A DNA stretch of 64,000 nt from Aliiruegeria sabulilitoris (GCF_001558155.1 NZ_LOAS01000001.1:372001-436000), one strand, 5' to 3'; shown: positions 17,594-27,972, numbered from the stretch's first letter. The notes: a model not told the origin generated them from the sequence alone. Program-made: numbers and translations.

Positions 17594-18599
17594 TCGACAC
17601 CGCTTCCTGTCCTCCTGCGGATGGGGCGCGGCCGGCGCCCAACCGCTGGCCGGGGACGCTTCCGCCCGCAGCTATCTTCGCCTGAGTGACCCTTCGCTGG
17701 GGACCGCGGTGTTGATGGATGCACCTCCCGCAACCGGCGAGGATATCCGCCCTTTTTGCTGGATCGCACGCTTCCTCGCCGATAGCGGGCTGTCGGCTCC
17801 CCAGATCCTCGCCGAAGACCCCGAACTTGGATTTCTGCTGCTCGAAGATTTCGGCGACGCCCTTTTTGCGCGCCTCATCGAAGACGATTCCGCGCGGGAA
17901 ACCGGTCTCTATGAAGCCGCCGTCGATGTGCTTGTCGAACTGCACCGCCACGCGCCACCCACCGGCCTTCCAACGCTGGGACCACGGGAAATGTCGCAGG
18001 CTGTCGGTCTCGTGCTGAGCTGTTATGCGGCGGGCGCCGGGAAAACCGTTCCAGCCGACGCGTCGCAAACCCTCGGCCGACTTCTCCGTCCGCATCTCGA
18101 CAGGCTCGCTCAAACGCCGCCGGTTCTGGCCTTGCGCGATTTTCACGCCGAGAACCTGCTCTGGCTTCCCGACCGGCAGGGCGCGCGGCGGGTGGGCTTG
18201 CTGGATTTCCAGGACGCCTTTGCCGGCCATCCGGCTTACGACCTGATCTCGCTGCTCGAAGATGCCCGACGCGATGTCTCGGAACCCGCCCGGAAGGCCG
18301 CGCTTGCCCGCTTCAGTGAACTGGGAGGCCTCCCGCCGGAGGAACTTGCGCTGGCTTGCGCCACGCTGGGCGCCCAAAGGAACTTGCGAATCCTCGGCGT
18401 TTTCGCACGGCTTTGCATGCAGTTTGGCAAGGCGCATTACATTGAGTTGATCCCGCGCGTCTGGTCCCATCTGCAACGTGACCTGACCCATCCTTCGCTT
18501 GCCGATATCGCGGATTTCGTGTCTGAGACCCTTCCCGCGCCCAGCGAAGAAGTGCTCCAATCCATCAGGGAGAAATGCGGAACATGCCCGACGCCGTGA
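17577..18599 (+). CDS. amgK: Aminoglycoside-phosphotransferase-like sugar kinase (AmgK-type)
   Basis: The 340-residue protein has the APH fold: a GDASARSYLRL nucleotide loop near residue 24, the catalytic segment LRDFHAENLLWL, and the metal-binding LLDFQDA motif. The family next to MurU is the anomeric MurNAc/GlcNAc kinase AmgK, which feeds recycled wall sugars into UDP-MurNAc synthesis. The immediately following nucleotidyltransferase supports this over antibiotic resistance. The assignment rests on family and context only. Confidence 0.82.
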   Translation: MTRQADRHRFLSSCGWGAAGAQPLAGDASARSYLRLSDPSLGTAVLMDAPPATGEDIRPFCWIARFLADSGLSAPQILAEDPELGFLLLEDFGDALFARLIEDDSARETGLYEAAVDVLVELHRHAPPTGLPTLGPREMSQAVGLVLSCYAAGAGKTVPADASQTLGRLLRPHLDRLAQTPPVLALRDFHAENLLWLPDRQGARRVGLLDFQDAFAGHPAYDLISLLEDARRDVSEPARKAALARFSELGGLPPEELALACATLGAQRNLRILGVFARLCMQFGKAHYIELIPRVWSHLQRDLTHPSLADIADFVSETLPAPSEEVLQSIREKCGTCPTP

Positions 18600-19273
18600 T
18601 ACTCTTTGCCGCCGGGTTCGGAACCCGGATGGGCAGCCTGACCGCAAACCGTCCCAAGCCACTGCTGGAAGTTTCCGGGCGGCCACTGCTCGACCATGCG
18701 CTGGCATTGACCGACGCGGCGGGCGTGCCGCGCAAGGTCGTCAACACGCATTACCATTCCGATCAAATCGAAGACCATCTCTCCGAACGCTCCGACGTGG
18801 CCGTTTCAAGGGAACTCCCCGATATTCTGGAAACCGGTGGCGGCCTGCGCAAGGCCCTGCCACTGCTTGGCTGCAACCCCGTCTTCACCCTTAACACGGA
18901 TGCGGTCTGGACCGGTGCGAACCCGCTCGCTGCCCTGCGTGCCGCCTGGGATCCCGACAGGATGGATGCCCTTCTGATGCTGGTCGCGCCGGAAAATGCG
19001 CGGGGTCACAGCGGCGCGGGCGATTTTCGGGCGGGACCGGACGGACGCCTGCAGCGTGGACCCGGCGCGATCTACACCGGGGCGCAGATCCTGCGGACGG
19101 AAGGGCTGCACGAAATCGGACAGGACGCGTTTTCGCTCAACCTGCTCTGGGACCGGATGCTGGAAGCCGGGCGGCTGTTCGGCCTGCTGCATGATGGAAA
19201 CTGGTGCGATGTTGGCCGCCCGGAAGGGATCGCCACCGCCGAGCGGATGCTGAACGGACAGACCGATGGATGA
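18584..19273 (+). CDS. murU: MurU-type sugar-1-phosphate nucleotidyltransferase
   Basis: The 229-residue enzyme opens with the NTP-transferase signature LFAAGFGTRMGSLT and PKPLLEV. A central TGGGLRKALPLL segment and LNTDAVW metal site follow. MurU makes UDP-MurNAc from MurNAc-1-phosphate, bypassing de novo synthesis. I prefer the ATG at 18584 over 18575 because GGGAG is better spaced. It overlaps amgK by 16 bp and addB by 8 bp. Confidence 0.85.
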   Translation: MPDAVILFAAGFGTRMGSLTANRPKPLLEVSGRPLLDHALALTDAAGVPRKVVNTHYHSDQIEDHLSERSDVAVSRELPDILETGGGLRKALPLLGCNPVFTLNTDAVWTGANPLAALRAAWDPDRMDALLMLVAPENARGHSGAGDFRAGPDGRLQRGPGAIYTGAQILRTEGLHEIGQDAFSLNLLWDRMLEAGRLFGLLHDGNWCDVGRPEGIATAERMLNGQTDG

Positions 19274-22232
19274 ACGCGGCAGACTCTTCGCCGTCGGACT
19301 GGGGCAGGACTACCCCAAAGCGCTCGTTTCCGGGTTGGCCGCGCGGTTTCCGGAAAGCGACCCGACCGCCTGGGCGCGCTGCACGATTTATGTGAATAGC
19401 GGCCGGATGCTGCGCCGCATTCGCGACGAGTTCGATGCCGGCCCGCCGCGCCTGCTGCCGAAGCTGCGTCTTCTGTCGGAGCTCTCGGACGCGGGAGATT
19501 TTCCCGAGATCCCGCAGGCGCTCAAGCCGCTGGAGTTGAAACTCGACCTGGCCGAGCTGTTGATGAGCCTGATCGAGACCAACCCGGAGCTTGCGCCGCG
19601 CTCTGCCGTGTTCGACCTGGCCGAAAGCCTCGCCGCGCTGCTGGACGAGATGCATGGCGAGGGCGTTGGGCCCGAAGCACTCGCCGCGCTGGATGTCGGC
19701 GGTTTTGCCCGGCATTGGGAGCAGGGCCGCGCGATTGTCGAAGCCGCCTTCACCTATTTCGGCGACAGCTCGGATCGCCTCGCCGGCTCGGAAGCCCGCA
19801 GGCGGCTGATCGTGAAGGCGCTTTCGGAGCGCTGGAAACACAGCCCGCCGAAGGGAACCATCCTCATTGCAGGCTCGACCGGCTCGCGGGGCGCGACGCG
19901 GATGCTGATGGAGGCTGTCGCGCGGCTCCCCAACGGGCATGTTGTCCTGCCCGGCTTCGATTTCGATCAGCCACCAGCTGTCTGGACAGCGCTGGAGCGG
20001 GGCATTCCCGCCGAGGATCATCCGCAATATCGCTTCAGGGTCCTGATGGATGCGTTGGAACTTGCGCCGGACGAGGTCATCCCTTGGGACAAGACCCCGC
20101 CCATGGTGCCGGAACGCAATCGCCTGCTGTCGCTTGCGCTGCGCCCGGCGCCCGTGACCGACCAGTGGCGGAATGAAGGGCGACGCCTGACCGAGCTGAC
20201 CGAGGCAACCGCCGGCATGACCCTTGTCGAAGCGCCACACCAGCGAGCGGAAGCCGGAGCGATCGCCCTGCGCCTGCGCAAGGCAGTCGAGGATGGGCAG
20301 AAAGCGGCCCTGATCAGCCCGGATCGTATGCTCACTCGTCGCGTGACCGCCGCGCTTCAACGTTGGGAAATAGAGCCCGATGACAGCGCCGGCGAACCGT
20401 TGCATCAGGCCGCGCCCGGCCGCTTCCTGCGCCATGTCGCGCAATTGCTCGAAACGGCGCCGGAACTGCCCCAATTGCTCGTCCTGCTCAAGCACCCGAT
20501 CACGGCGTCGTCCAAGGAAATACGTGGGCCGCACCTGCGCTGGACGCGAGAATTGGAGCTGTATCTGCGGGGCAAGGGCACCAGCCATCCCGACGCGGAG
20601 AAATTGCGCGGCTTCGCCGAGGATCAGAAGGTCAAAGATGGGCGCGAGAATTGGGCCGAATGGCTCGCCGGTCTGCTGGCCTCGGTCCCGCGCGGCAAGG
20701 CGGGAAGCCTCTCCGACCACGTCGCCCATCATCTTGATCTGGCAGAAAGGCTGGCCACAGGATTTGGTGGAGAGGATACCGGCAAGCTCTGGACGAAGGA
20801 TGCCGGCGAGACGGCGGCCAGCGCCATGCAGGCGCTGCGCGATGCCGGCGACCGGGGCGGGGCGATGACCGCCCGCGATTATACGACACTTCTGCATGGT
20901 CACCTGTCGGGCTTCAACGTGCTGGACCCGGTGCGCCCCCACCCCAACGTCATGATATGGGGCACGCTGGAGGCGCGGGTCGGCGGTGCCGATCTGGTCA
21001 TTCTGGCCGGGCTGACCGATGGCACCTGGCCCGACCTGCCAGCGCCCGATACATGGCTCAACCGGCCGATGCGGCGGGAGGCAGGCTTGCTCAGCCCGGA
21101 ACGCCGGATCGGCCTGTCGGCGCATGACTTTCAACAAGCCATCGCGGCACGCGAGGTGATGCTCACCCGGCCGGAGCGCGACGAGGAAGCAGAAACCGTT
21201 CCTTCACGCTGGCTCAACCGGCTTACCAACCTGCTCGGCGGGCTTGGCCCGGAGGGGGCAGAGGCGCTTTCGGGGATGCAAGCGCGCGGGCAAAGCTGGC
21301 TTCGCGGCGCGTCCGCGCTCGAACAACCCGATGTAGCCCTGCCCCGCGCACCGCGTCCCTCCCCCTGCCCGCCTGTCGCTGTGCGCCCGCGCCAACTGGC
21401 CGTTACGCGGATCACGCAACTGATCCGCGACCCCTACGCCGTCTATGCCCGCCACATCCTGCGGCTGCGAAAGCTGAACCCGCTAGCGCCGGAACCCGAT
21501 GCGCGGATGCGCGGCATCGCATTGCATGAGATCATGGAGAAATTCGTGGTCGCGCGCGAAACCTGGCATGGCGACCGGGACGCTGCCCGGCAGTGCCTGT
21601 CCGGTATCGCGCGCGAGGAGCTTGCCCGAGCGACGCCGGTACTGTCCATGCAGGCGCTCTGGCATGCCCGGCTCATGGCCGTGGCGGATCGGATCATCGA
21701 CGGAGAATTTGCCCGCCTTGAGGAAGGCGAACCGGCGTTGACCGAAGACTGGGGGCGGCTGGATCTGTCCGATCTCGATTTCACACTGATCGCGCGGCCC
21801 GATCGGATCGACCGGCTGCAAGGTGGCGGCTACGCGGTGTATGACTACAAATCCGGCCAACCGCCCTCGAAGGACATGGTGCTGCATTTCGAGAAACAGC
21901 TCCCGCTGGAAGCGGCGATGCTTGAGCAGGACGGGTTCACGGCTCTACCCAAGGCGCCGGTTGAAAAGCTGGGCTATATCGCCATCGGCGCCAGCGGGCA
22001 GGACCGTCCGCTCGATATCGACACGCAGGAGGGGCGCCTTGCCGATGTCACGCTGGACGGGCTGCGGGAGTTGATCACACGCTATCGGGACCGCGAGCAG
22101 GGCTATAGCTCGATCCGCGCCGCGCAGCTGACCAATTTCGCGGGCGATTACGATCACCTCGCACGGTACGGAGAATGGGATCTGACCAGCGAAGTCGAAC
22201 GGATCATGGTCGGGCCGGAGGAGACGTCATGA
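19266..22232 (+). CDS. addB: Double-strand break repair protein AddB (alphaproteobacterial type)
   Basis: The 988-residue subunit of the AddAB helicase-nuclease processes double-strand ends for RecA-dependent recombination. An inactive helicase-like N-terminal half lacks a Walker A motif, as in the alphaproteobacterial form. The C-terminal PD-(D/E)XK nuclease domain shows GYAVYDYKSGQPP near residue 855, preceded by the RALHEIMEKF-like segment (here GIALHEIMEKF). It overlaps addA by four bases (ATGA). Confidence 0.94.
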   Translation: MDERGRLFAVGLGQDYPKALVSGLAARFPESDPTAWARCTIYVNSGRMLRRIRDEFDAGPPRLLPKLRLLSELSDAGDFPEIPQALKPLELKLDLAELLMSLIETNPELAPRSAVFDLAESLAALLDEMHGEGVGPEALAALDVGGFARHWEQGRAIVEAAFTYFGDSSDRLAGSEARRRLIVKALSERWKHSPPKGTILIAGSTGSRGATRMLMEAVARLPNGHVVLPGFDFDQPPAVWTALERGIPAEDHPQYRFRVLMDALELAPDEVIPWDKTPPMVPERNRLLSLALRPAPVTDQWRNEGRRLTELTEATAGMTLVEAPHQRAEAGAIALRLRKAVEDGQKAALISPDRMLTRRVTAALQRWEIEPDDSAGEPLHQAAPGRFLRHVAQLLETAPELPQLLVLLKHPITASSKEIRGPHLRWTRELELYLRGKGTSHPDAEKLRGFAEDQKVKDGRENWAEWLAGLLASVPRGKAGSLSDHVAHHLDLAERLATGFGGEDTGKLWTKDAGETAASAMQALRDAGDRGGAMTARDYTTLLHGHLSGFNVLDPVRPHPNVMIWGTLEARVGGADLVILAGLTDGTWPDLPAPDTWLNRPMRREAGLLSPERRIGLSAHDFQQAIAAREVMLTRPERDEEAETVPSRWLNRLTNLLGGLGPEGAEALSGMQARGQSWLRGASALEQPDVALPRAPRPSPCPPVAVRPRQLAVTRITQLIRDPYAVYARHILRLRKLNPLAPEPDARMRGIALHEIMEKFVVARETWHGDRDAARQCLSGIAREELARATPVLSMQALWHARLMAVADRIIDGEFARLEEGEPALTEDWGRLDLSDLDFTLIARPDRIDRLQGGGYAVYDYKSGQPPSKDMVLHFEKQLPLEAAMLEQDGFTALPKAPVEKLGYIAIGASGQDRPLDIDTQEGRLADVTLDGLRELITRYRDREQGYSSIRAAQLTNFAGDYDHLARYGEWDLTSEVERIMVGPEETS

Positions 22233-25200
22233 GCGGTTTCGACGAGGCGACGCAGCAGCAGATCGAAGCCGCGAACCCGCGTGCTTCGACCTGGCTTTCG
22301 GCCAATGCCGGATCGGGCAAGACGCGGGTGCTGACAGACCGCGTGGCGCTGCTGCTCTTGGGCGATGTGCCGCCGCAGAACATCCTCTGCCTGACCTATA
22401 CAAAGGCCGCGGCCTCGGAGATGCAGAACCGCCTGTTCAAGCGGCTCGGCGAGTGGGCGATGCTGGAAGACGTGGACCTGCGCACGGCGCTCGGCAAGCT
22501 GGGTGTACCGGTTGCGCTCGACGCGGAGACGCTCTCCAAGGCGCGGCGTCTCTTTGCCGGTGCCATCGAGACCCCGGGCGGGTTGAAGATTCAGACGATC
22601 CACTCCTTCTGTGCCGGGATCCTCCGCCGCTTCCCGCTGGAGGCTTCCGTCAGCCCCGGGTTCTCCGAGATGGACGACCAGGCCGCCGCCCGGCTCCAGG
22701 TGCAGGTTCTGGACCATGTCGCCGCGCAGGAACCGGAGCTTTTTGCCGAGATGGCCGCCCTTGTGAGCGATGCGGACATGACCGGGCTGGCAGCTCAGCT
22801 TTCCTCCAGCCGCGAGCAGTTCAAGGAACCGCCCGATTGGAGTCGCACGCTGCGCACCGTCGGTCTGCCCGAAGGGTTCTCACCGGAAAGCACTCTGGCT
22901 GAAATCGCCGCCGCGCTGGAAGACCCGGCGATGGAGCAGGTGGCCGATCTGCTTTCCGCCCAATCCAAGACCATGCAGGAATTCGCCATCGAATTGCGCA
23001 ACCTGCGCGCAACCGGGCTCGACGCGGAGGCATTCACCCTGCTGGTGAAGCGCTTCCTCTATGCGTCCGGCGACAACATGAACCAGCCGAAGCCCTCGGT
23101 TCTGACCAAGAACGCGCGCAGAGACCTCGGACCGCTGGAAGAGGATGTCGATGCTCTGGCCGAAACTGTGGCGGCGGCGAAACAGGCCTTCATGGCGCAT
23201 GACGTGGCGCTGAAATCGCACATCCTGCACCGCTTCGCGGCCGCCTTCTTGCCAGAATACGCCCGGCAGAAGGACCTTGGCGGCTGGCTCGATTTCGATG
23301 ACCAGATCCAGAAGGCCGAGGCGCTTCTGGCCCGCGAGGGCGTGGCCGAATGGGTGCTCTACAAGCTCGACGGCGGCATCGACCACATCCTTGTCGACGA
23401 GGCGCAGGACACCAGCCCCCTGCAATGGCGGGTGATCGAGCACCTGACGCGCGAATTTACCGCCGGAACGGGCGTGTCGGAAGCAGGCGAGCGCTCGATC
23501 TTCGTCGTGGGCGACCTGAAACAGTCGATCTATTCCTTCCAGGGGGCCGATCCGACCGGGTTTATCAACATGCGCCAGGCTTTCGCCGAAAAGCTCACGC
23601 ATATCGACCTGACCCTGCAGCAACTGGAGCTGAAATACTCCTTCCGATCCTCGGGGGAGATCCTGAGCACGGTGGATGTGACCTTTGGCGCGGACAACAC
23701 CCATGGCATGGGCGGCGCGGTGAGTCATTTGGCCTTCAAGACCGGTCTTCCCGGTCGCGTGGATCTCTGGCCGGTGATCGAGCCGAAGCCCAAACCCGAA
23801 AAGCGGGAATGGTACGACCCTGTCGACATGGTCAGCGACGAACATCATGTCGTCGAACTGGCCCAGCATGTCGCCCGGCAAGCGCGGGAAATGGTGAACA
23901 GCGGGTTCTTGTGGGAAGAGCACGATGGCGGTTTCCATCCGCGCGCGATCCATGCGGGCGATATCCTGATCCTCGTGCAGGGGCGCGGCGGCGGCAGCAA
24001 TGTCTCTCTGTTTCAAGAGATTATCGCGGCCTGCAAGGGGCAGGGACTCGATGTGGCGGGGGCCGATGTGCTCAAACTGGGCGAGGAGCTCGCAGTACGC
24101 GACATCCTCTCGGTGCTGGCTTTCCTTTCCATGCCGGAGGACGACCTTGCACTGGCCGAAGCGCTGCGTTCGCCGCTGTTCGGCTGGAGCGAAGCGGCGC
24201 TTTACGAGCTGGCGACGGAACGGGCTGAGAAGGAGTATCTCTGGGCCGCGCTACGCCGCCGGCAGAAGGAGTTTCCCGAAGCCTATGCAATCCTGCGCGA
24301 TCTGCGCGATGTAGCAGACTACCTGCGCCCCTATGACCTGATCGAGCGGCTGCTGACGCGCCATGACGGGCGGCGACGGCTGATGGCGCGGCTGGGCGAG
24401 GAGGCCTCGGACGGCGTGGATGCGTTGCTGACGCAGGCGCTCGCCTTCGAACAGGCTGAGGCGACCAGCCTGACAGGGTTTCTGGCCCGGATGGAAGGGG
24501 CCGAGGTCGATGTGAAGCGGCGTGCCGAGGGGCGGGGGCGTAAACTTCGGGTGATGACCGTGCATGGCTCCAAGGGGCTGGAATCCCCCATCGTGATCCT
24601 GCCCGATTGCGGCAACCGACGGCAGTCGCGCGAGTTTCGCGGCGACCTGCTGCCCACCGATGGAGCACCGCTCTGGAACGTCGCCAAGGCACAGAGCCCG
24701 GAGCCGGTGAATGCCTTGCGACAAGCCGCCATCGACAAGCGTGCCGAGGAATCCCAACGCTTGCTTTACGTGGCGATGACACGGGCGGAGCAATGGCTGA
24801 TCGTGGCTGCGGCAGGCGATCTCGGAAAAGCCGGGGATAGCTGGTACGAGCAGGTTCGCGCCGGGCTCGAGGAAGCCGGGGCCGGGGCGCAGGATTTCCC
24901 GGCGGGCCAGGGGCTGCGGTTGCAGGCCGCGGCATGGGATAGCGCTTGTCGCCCCGACGGGATGGACGGCGAAAGCCAACAAACCGCCGTATTGCCGGTC
25001 TGGGCCAACAACATGGCCGCCCCTCCGATCCGGGTAGAGGGGACATTGTCTCCTTCCGATCTCGGCGGCGCCAAGATCGTTTTCGGCGACTCCGAGGGTC
25101 TGTCCGAGGAGGAGGCCAAGCTGCATGGCACCCGGATCCACCTCTTGCTGGAGCAATTGCCGAATTTCGCGGCGGGAAGCTGGCCGGATGCGGTCAAGTC

Positions 25201-25621
25201 CATACTCGGACCGGACGTGTTGGAAGCCGAGACAACCGGATTGCTCGAGGAGGCGGGCCATATCCTCGAAAACGAGGCTCTGGAGTTCCTGTTCAGCGAA
25301 GACACGTTGGCGGAAGTCGACATTTCCGCCAGCCTTTCCGAGTTGGCCGGACGCCGCGTTCATGGCGCCATCGACCGGCTCGTTATCCGTCCGGACTCGG
25401 TTCTGGCCGTCGATTTCAAGACCAATGCCAAGGAACCCGTCACGGCGAGCGAAACCCCGGAGGGGTTATTGCGGCAGATGGGCGCCTATGCGGCGGCGTT
25501 GAAACAGGTTTTTCCGGGGCGGCGGGTCGAGTGCGCGATCCTCTGGACGCGCAGCGGCCGCCTGATGCCACTGCCCGACGAAATGCTGCACGCTGCCGTG
25601 AGCAGAGCTGCCTTGCCTTGA
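22229..25621 (+). CDS. addA: Double-strand break repair helicase AddA (alphaproteobacterial type)
   Basis: The 1130-residue UvrD-like helicase-nuclease has Walker A ANAGSGKT at residues 25-32, the DEAQDTSPLQW Walker B motif, GDLKQSIYSFQGADP, the VMTVHGSKGLE motif V and YVAMTRAE motif VI. Its C-terminal nuclease has VLAVDFKTN. It is the motor of the AddAB complex. The start is fixed by the ATGA overlap with addB; an upstream ATG at 22175 has no support. Confidence 0.95.
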   Translation: MSGFDEATQQQIEAANPRASTWLSANAGSGKTRVLTDRVALLLLGDVPPQNILCLTYTKAAASEMQNRLFKRLGEWAMLEDVDLRTALGKLGVPVALDAETLSKARRLFAGAIETPGGLKIQTIHSFCAGILRRFPLEASVSPGFSEMDDQAAARLQVQVLDHVAAQEPELFAEMAALVSDADMTGLAAQLSSSREQFKEPPDWSRTLRTVGLPEGFSPESTLAEIAAALEDPAMEQVADLLSAQSKTMQEFAIELRNLRATGLDAEAFTLLVKRFLYASGDNMNQPKPSVLTKNARRDLGPLEEDVDALAETVAAAKQAFMAHDVALKSHILHRFAAAFLPEYARQKDLGGWLDFDDQIQKAEALLAREGVAEWVLYKLDGGIDHILVDEAQDTSPLQWRVIEHLTREFTAGTGVSEAGERSIFVVGDLKQSIYSFQGADPTGFINMRQAFAEKLTHIDLTLQQLELKYSFRSSGEILSTVDVTFGADNTHGMGGAVSHLAFKTGLPGRVDLWPVIEPKPKPEKREWYDPVDMVSDEHHVVELAQHVARQAREMVNSGFLWEEHDGGFHPRAIHAGDILILVQGRGGGSNVSLFQEIIAACKGQGLDVAGADVLKLGEELAVRDILSVLAFLSMPEDDLALAEALRSPLFGWSEAALYELATERAEKEYLWAALRRRQKEFPEAYAILRDLRDVADYLRPYDLIERLLTRHDGRRRLMARLGEEASDGVDALLTQALAFEQAEATSLTGFLARMEGAEVDVKRRAEGRGRKLRVMTVHGSKGLESPIVILPDCGNRRQSREFRGDLLPTDGAPLWNVAKAQSPEPVNALRQAAIDKRAEESQRLLYVAMTRAEQWLIVAAAGDLGKAGDSWYEQVRAGLEEAGAGAQDFPAGQGLRLQAAAWDSACRPDGMDGESQQTAVLPVWANNMAAPPIRVEGTLSPSDLGGAKIVFGDSEGLSEEEAKLHGTRIHLLLEQLPNFAAGSWPDAVKSILGPDVLEAETTGLLEEAGHILENEALEFLFSEDTLAEVDISASLSELAGRRVHGAIDRLVIRPDSVLAVDFKTNAKEPVTASETPEGLLRQMGAYAAALKQVFPGRRVECAILWTRSGRLMPLPDEMLHAAVSRAALP

Positions 25622-25679
25622 CGCTTCGAGGGGCGCTCCTTACGTTCCGCTGCAACGCCTGATGCGAAGGAGAAAGTAA

Positions 25680-26000
25680 ATGGCAACCGTTGCTGTGACC
25701 GACGACAGCTTTGACGCTGACGTAAAGAATTCCGAAGTCCCCGTCGTGGTGGATTTCTGGGCCGAATGGTGCGGCCCCTGCAAGCAGATCGGCCCGGCGC
25801 TCGAAGAGCTGGCGGTGGAGTATGGCGACAAGGTCAAGATCGCCAAGGTGAACGTGGACGAGAACCCCAACTCGCCGGCCGCGCTCGGCGTTCGCGGTAT
25901 CCCCGCTCTCTTCCTGTTCAAGGACGGCCAGGTTGTCTCGTCCAAGATCGGCGCCGCACCGAAAGCCGCGCTGAAGGCCTGGATCGACGAATCCGTCTGA
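25680..26000 (+). CDS. trxA: Thioredoxin
   Basis: The 106-residue protein is a complete thioredoxin with the active site WCGPC in [14 protein letters not shown] and the conserved cis-proline in GIPALFLF. It reduces protein disulfides in the cytosol. AGGAGAAAG precedes the ATG. It follows addA by 58 bp and is closed by a terminator. Confidence 0.97.
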   Translation: MATVAVTDDSFDADVKNSEVPVVVDFWAEWCGPCKQIGPALEELAVEYGDKVKIAKVNVDENPNSPAALGVRGIPALFLFKDGQVVSSKIGAAPKAALKAWIDESV

Positions 26001-26024
26001 GCCGACCGGAAGTGAACATGGACA

Positions 26025-26046
26025 GGGGCGCTTCGGCGCCCTTTTT
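26025..26046 (+). terminator. Rho-independent terminator of trxA
   Basis: A 6-bp GC stem (26026-26031 with 26036-26041) closes on a TTCG tetraloop and runs into five Ts. It lies 25 bp past the trxA stop and before hslV. Confidence 0.8.
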
Positions 26047-26110
26047 CGTGCCCGGTTGTGCGCGGGCCGCGGGGCAACCATATAGAGCGCGACCAGATAT
26101 GGAGACGACT

Positions 26111-26668
26111 ATGGCCGAGAGCGAATTCCCCGGCTGGCACGGGACAACGATCATTGGTGTGCGCAAGGGTAACGAGGTTGTCGTTGCGGGCGACGGGCAG
26201 GTGAGCCTCGGCCAGACCGTGATCAAGGGCACGGCGCGCAAGGTGCGACGGTTGAACCCTGGCGGGCATGACGTTGTCTGCGGCTTTGCCGGCTCCACGG
26301 CGGATGCCTTCACGCTGCTGGAACGGCTGGAGAAAAAGCTGGAAGCCACGCCGGGACAGCTTGCGCGGGCGGCAGTGGAGCTGGCCAAGGATTGGCGGAC
26401 GGACAAATACCTTCAGAAACTCGAAGCGATGCTGATCGTGACGGATGGCAAGGAATTGCTGGTCATTACCGGCGCCGGCGATGTGCTGGAACCCGAACAC
26501 GGGATCGCGGCGATAGGTTCGGGCGGCAATTTCGCGCTCGCAGCGGCGCGGAGCATGATGGATAGCGAGATGTCCGCCGAAGAGGTCGCGCGCAAGGCCA
26601 TGGCGATCGCGGCGGATATCTGTGTCTACACCAATGGAAACTTGACGGTCGAACGCATCGGTTCGTGA
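26111..26668 (+). CDS. hslV: ATP-dependent protease proteolytic subunit HslV
   Basis: The 185-residue protein is the threonine peptidase of the HslUV (ClpQY) complex. The N-terminal catalytic threonine is exposed by removal of the leader before [25 protein letters not shown]. Gly-rich and [10 protein letters not shown] regions are conserved. GGAGA lies five bases before the chosen ATG; an ATG four codons upstream is possible. Its partner hslU is about 6 kb away on the other strand rather than adjacent. Confidence 0.96.
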   Translation: MAESEFPGWHGTTIIGVRKGNEVVVAGDGQVSLGQTVIKGTARKVRRLNPGGHDVVCGFAGSTADAFTLLERLEKKLEATPGQLARAAVELAKDWRTDKYLQKLEAMLIVTDGKELLVITGAGDVLEPEHGIAAIGSGGNFALAAARSMMDSEMSAEEVARKAMAIAADICVYTNGNLTVERIGS

Positions 26669-26731
26669 CCAGAGGGCCGCCAAGCAGCGCCCCAACGTCC
26701 GAAGCGGCTCGAACGGAAAGTCAGGCAGAAC

Positions 26732-26760
26732 AAAAAAAACGGGAGGCGTATTGCCTCCCG
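26732..26760 (-). terminator. Rho-independent terminator of secB
   Basis: An 8-bp stem (26740-26747 with 26753-26760) with a five-base loop is followed on the minus strand by eight Ts. It lies about 27 bp after the secB stop. Confidence 0.88.
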
Positions 26761-26786
26761 GATTCATTTCACTGGTGTCGAAAGAC

Positions 26787-27314
26787 TCAGGCGTCGGGCT
26801 GCGCCTTCGCGGCCTGCTCGGCCTGAGCGCGACGAATCAGCTCCTGGCGGTAGAGGGCCACGAAATCGACGGTGTCGAGATTGAGCGGCGGGAAACCGCC
26901 ATCGCGGGTCATGTCGGAAACGATGCGACGCACGAAGGGGAAGAGCATCCGCGGGCATTCGATCAGAAGGAACGGGTGCAGTTGCTCATCCGGCACGTTC
27001 TCGATCAGGAAGATGCCGCCATATTCCAGTTCCATCAGGAACAGGGGCGACTTGGCTTCATCCTTGTTGCGGGACTCGACCTTGAACTTGGTGACGACTT
27101 CATACTGGTTTTCGACATTCCGCTTCTTGGCGTCGAGATTGACCTGAACCTGGACATCGGGCGAGACCTCGCCATTCACACCCTTCTGGGCAACGATGTT
27201 CTCGAAGGAGAGGTCACGGATGAATTGTCCGAGAACCTGCATCTTCGGCTGAGCAGGCGGTTGTTGGGCACCACCTTGGGGGGTTGCGCCGTTTTCGGTG
27301 GGTTGATCGGACAT
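26787..27314 (-). CDS. secB: Protein-export chaperone SecB
   Basis: The 175-residue tetrameric chaperone holds preproteins unfolded and hands them to SecA. The core QVLGQFIRDLSFEN, the acidic strand region GIFLIEN, and CPRMLFPFVRRIVSDMTRDGGFPPLNLDTVDF are diagnostic. A Gln/Pro-rich N-terminal tail (residues 1-22) is usual in alphaproteobacteria. It is part of the minus-strand pair with fxsA. Confidence 0.96.
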   Translation of the reverse strand: MSDQPTENGATPQGGAQQPPAQPKMQVLGQFIRDLSFENIVAQKGVNGEVSPDVQVQVNLDAKKRNVENQYEVVTKFKVESRNKDEAKSPLFLMELEYGGIFLIENVPDEQLHPFLLIECPRMLFPFVRRIVSDMTRDGGFPPLNLDTVDFVALYRQELIRRAQAEQAAKAQPDA

Positions 27315-27378
27315 GGTTGTCTCCAGGAAATTGCAATTCTTCGGGCTGATGCGGCCTTATCAGAGTGCAGCAGGCGCC

Positions 27379-27867
27379 TCAATCCTGAGTCCAACCGGAC
27401 GGGCCGCTTGTCCTGCGCGGCTCTTCTGGAATCTCGTTGTACTCACCGTCGATCACGTCTTCGCCAGTCCGTCGCGGTCGGGAACGAAATCCTGCACTTG
27501 TCATCGTGGCCGAAGAGTGGACCACGATGCGGGAGCGGATGTAGCGGAACATCGCCTCACGCACTTTCGGGATCAACAGAAGGAAGCCGACCGTGTCGGT
27601 GAAAAACCCCGGTGTCAGCAGCAGCGCGCCCGAAAACAGGATCATGGCGCCATGGGCCAGCGGTTCGGTCGGGTCATTGAGATCGTTGAAAGAATTCTGA
27701 ACATCCATCAACACCCGCATCCCCTGTTGCTTTACCAGCCACGTGCCAATCACCGCTGTCAGAACGACGATGAACAGCGTCCAGCCGAGCCCGAGGAACG
27801 ATCCCAGTTGAATGAACAGGGCGATCTCGATCAGCGGAATGGCGATAAACAGCAAAAGCAGGGGCAT
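27379..27867 (-). CDS. fxsA: FxsA-family membrane protein
   Basis: The 162-residue protein has the FxsA pattern: a first hydrophobic segment PLLLLFIAIPLIEIALFIQLG, a second at about 28-46, and a third near 75-100 (MILFSGALLLTPGFFTDTVGFLLLIP). The C-terminal tail is hydrophilic. FxsA overproduction relieves F-plasmid exclusion of phage T7 in E. coli; its normal role is unknown. It precedes secB on the same strand with 64 bp between them. Confidence 0.9.
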   Translation of the reverse strand: MPLLLLFIAIPLIEIALFIQLGSFLGLGWTLFIVVLTAVIGTWLVKQQGMRVLMDVQNSFNDLNDPTEPLAHGAMILFSGALLLTPGFFTDTVGFLLLIPKVREAMFRYIRSRIVVHSSATMTSAGFRSRPRRTGEDVIDGEYNEIPEEPRRTSGPSGWTQD

Positions 27868-27972
27868 AAGCCTTCTCCCGGGGGCGGTGTTTGTGGACTT
27901 GTCATCCGTGCTCGCTTACATAAGTGCCCTGTAAGCCGGATACCAACCCCGACACGAAAGAAGAGGACATAG

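Noticed and set aside
19137-21137. Long 666-residue minus-strand frame in addB
   Set aside because: Shadow frame, with no recognised motif, against a well-supported addB.
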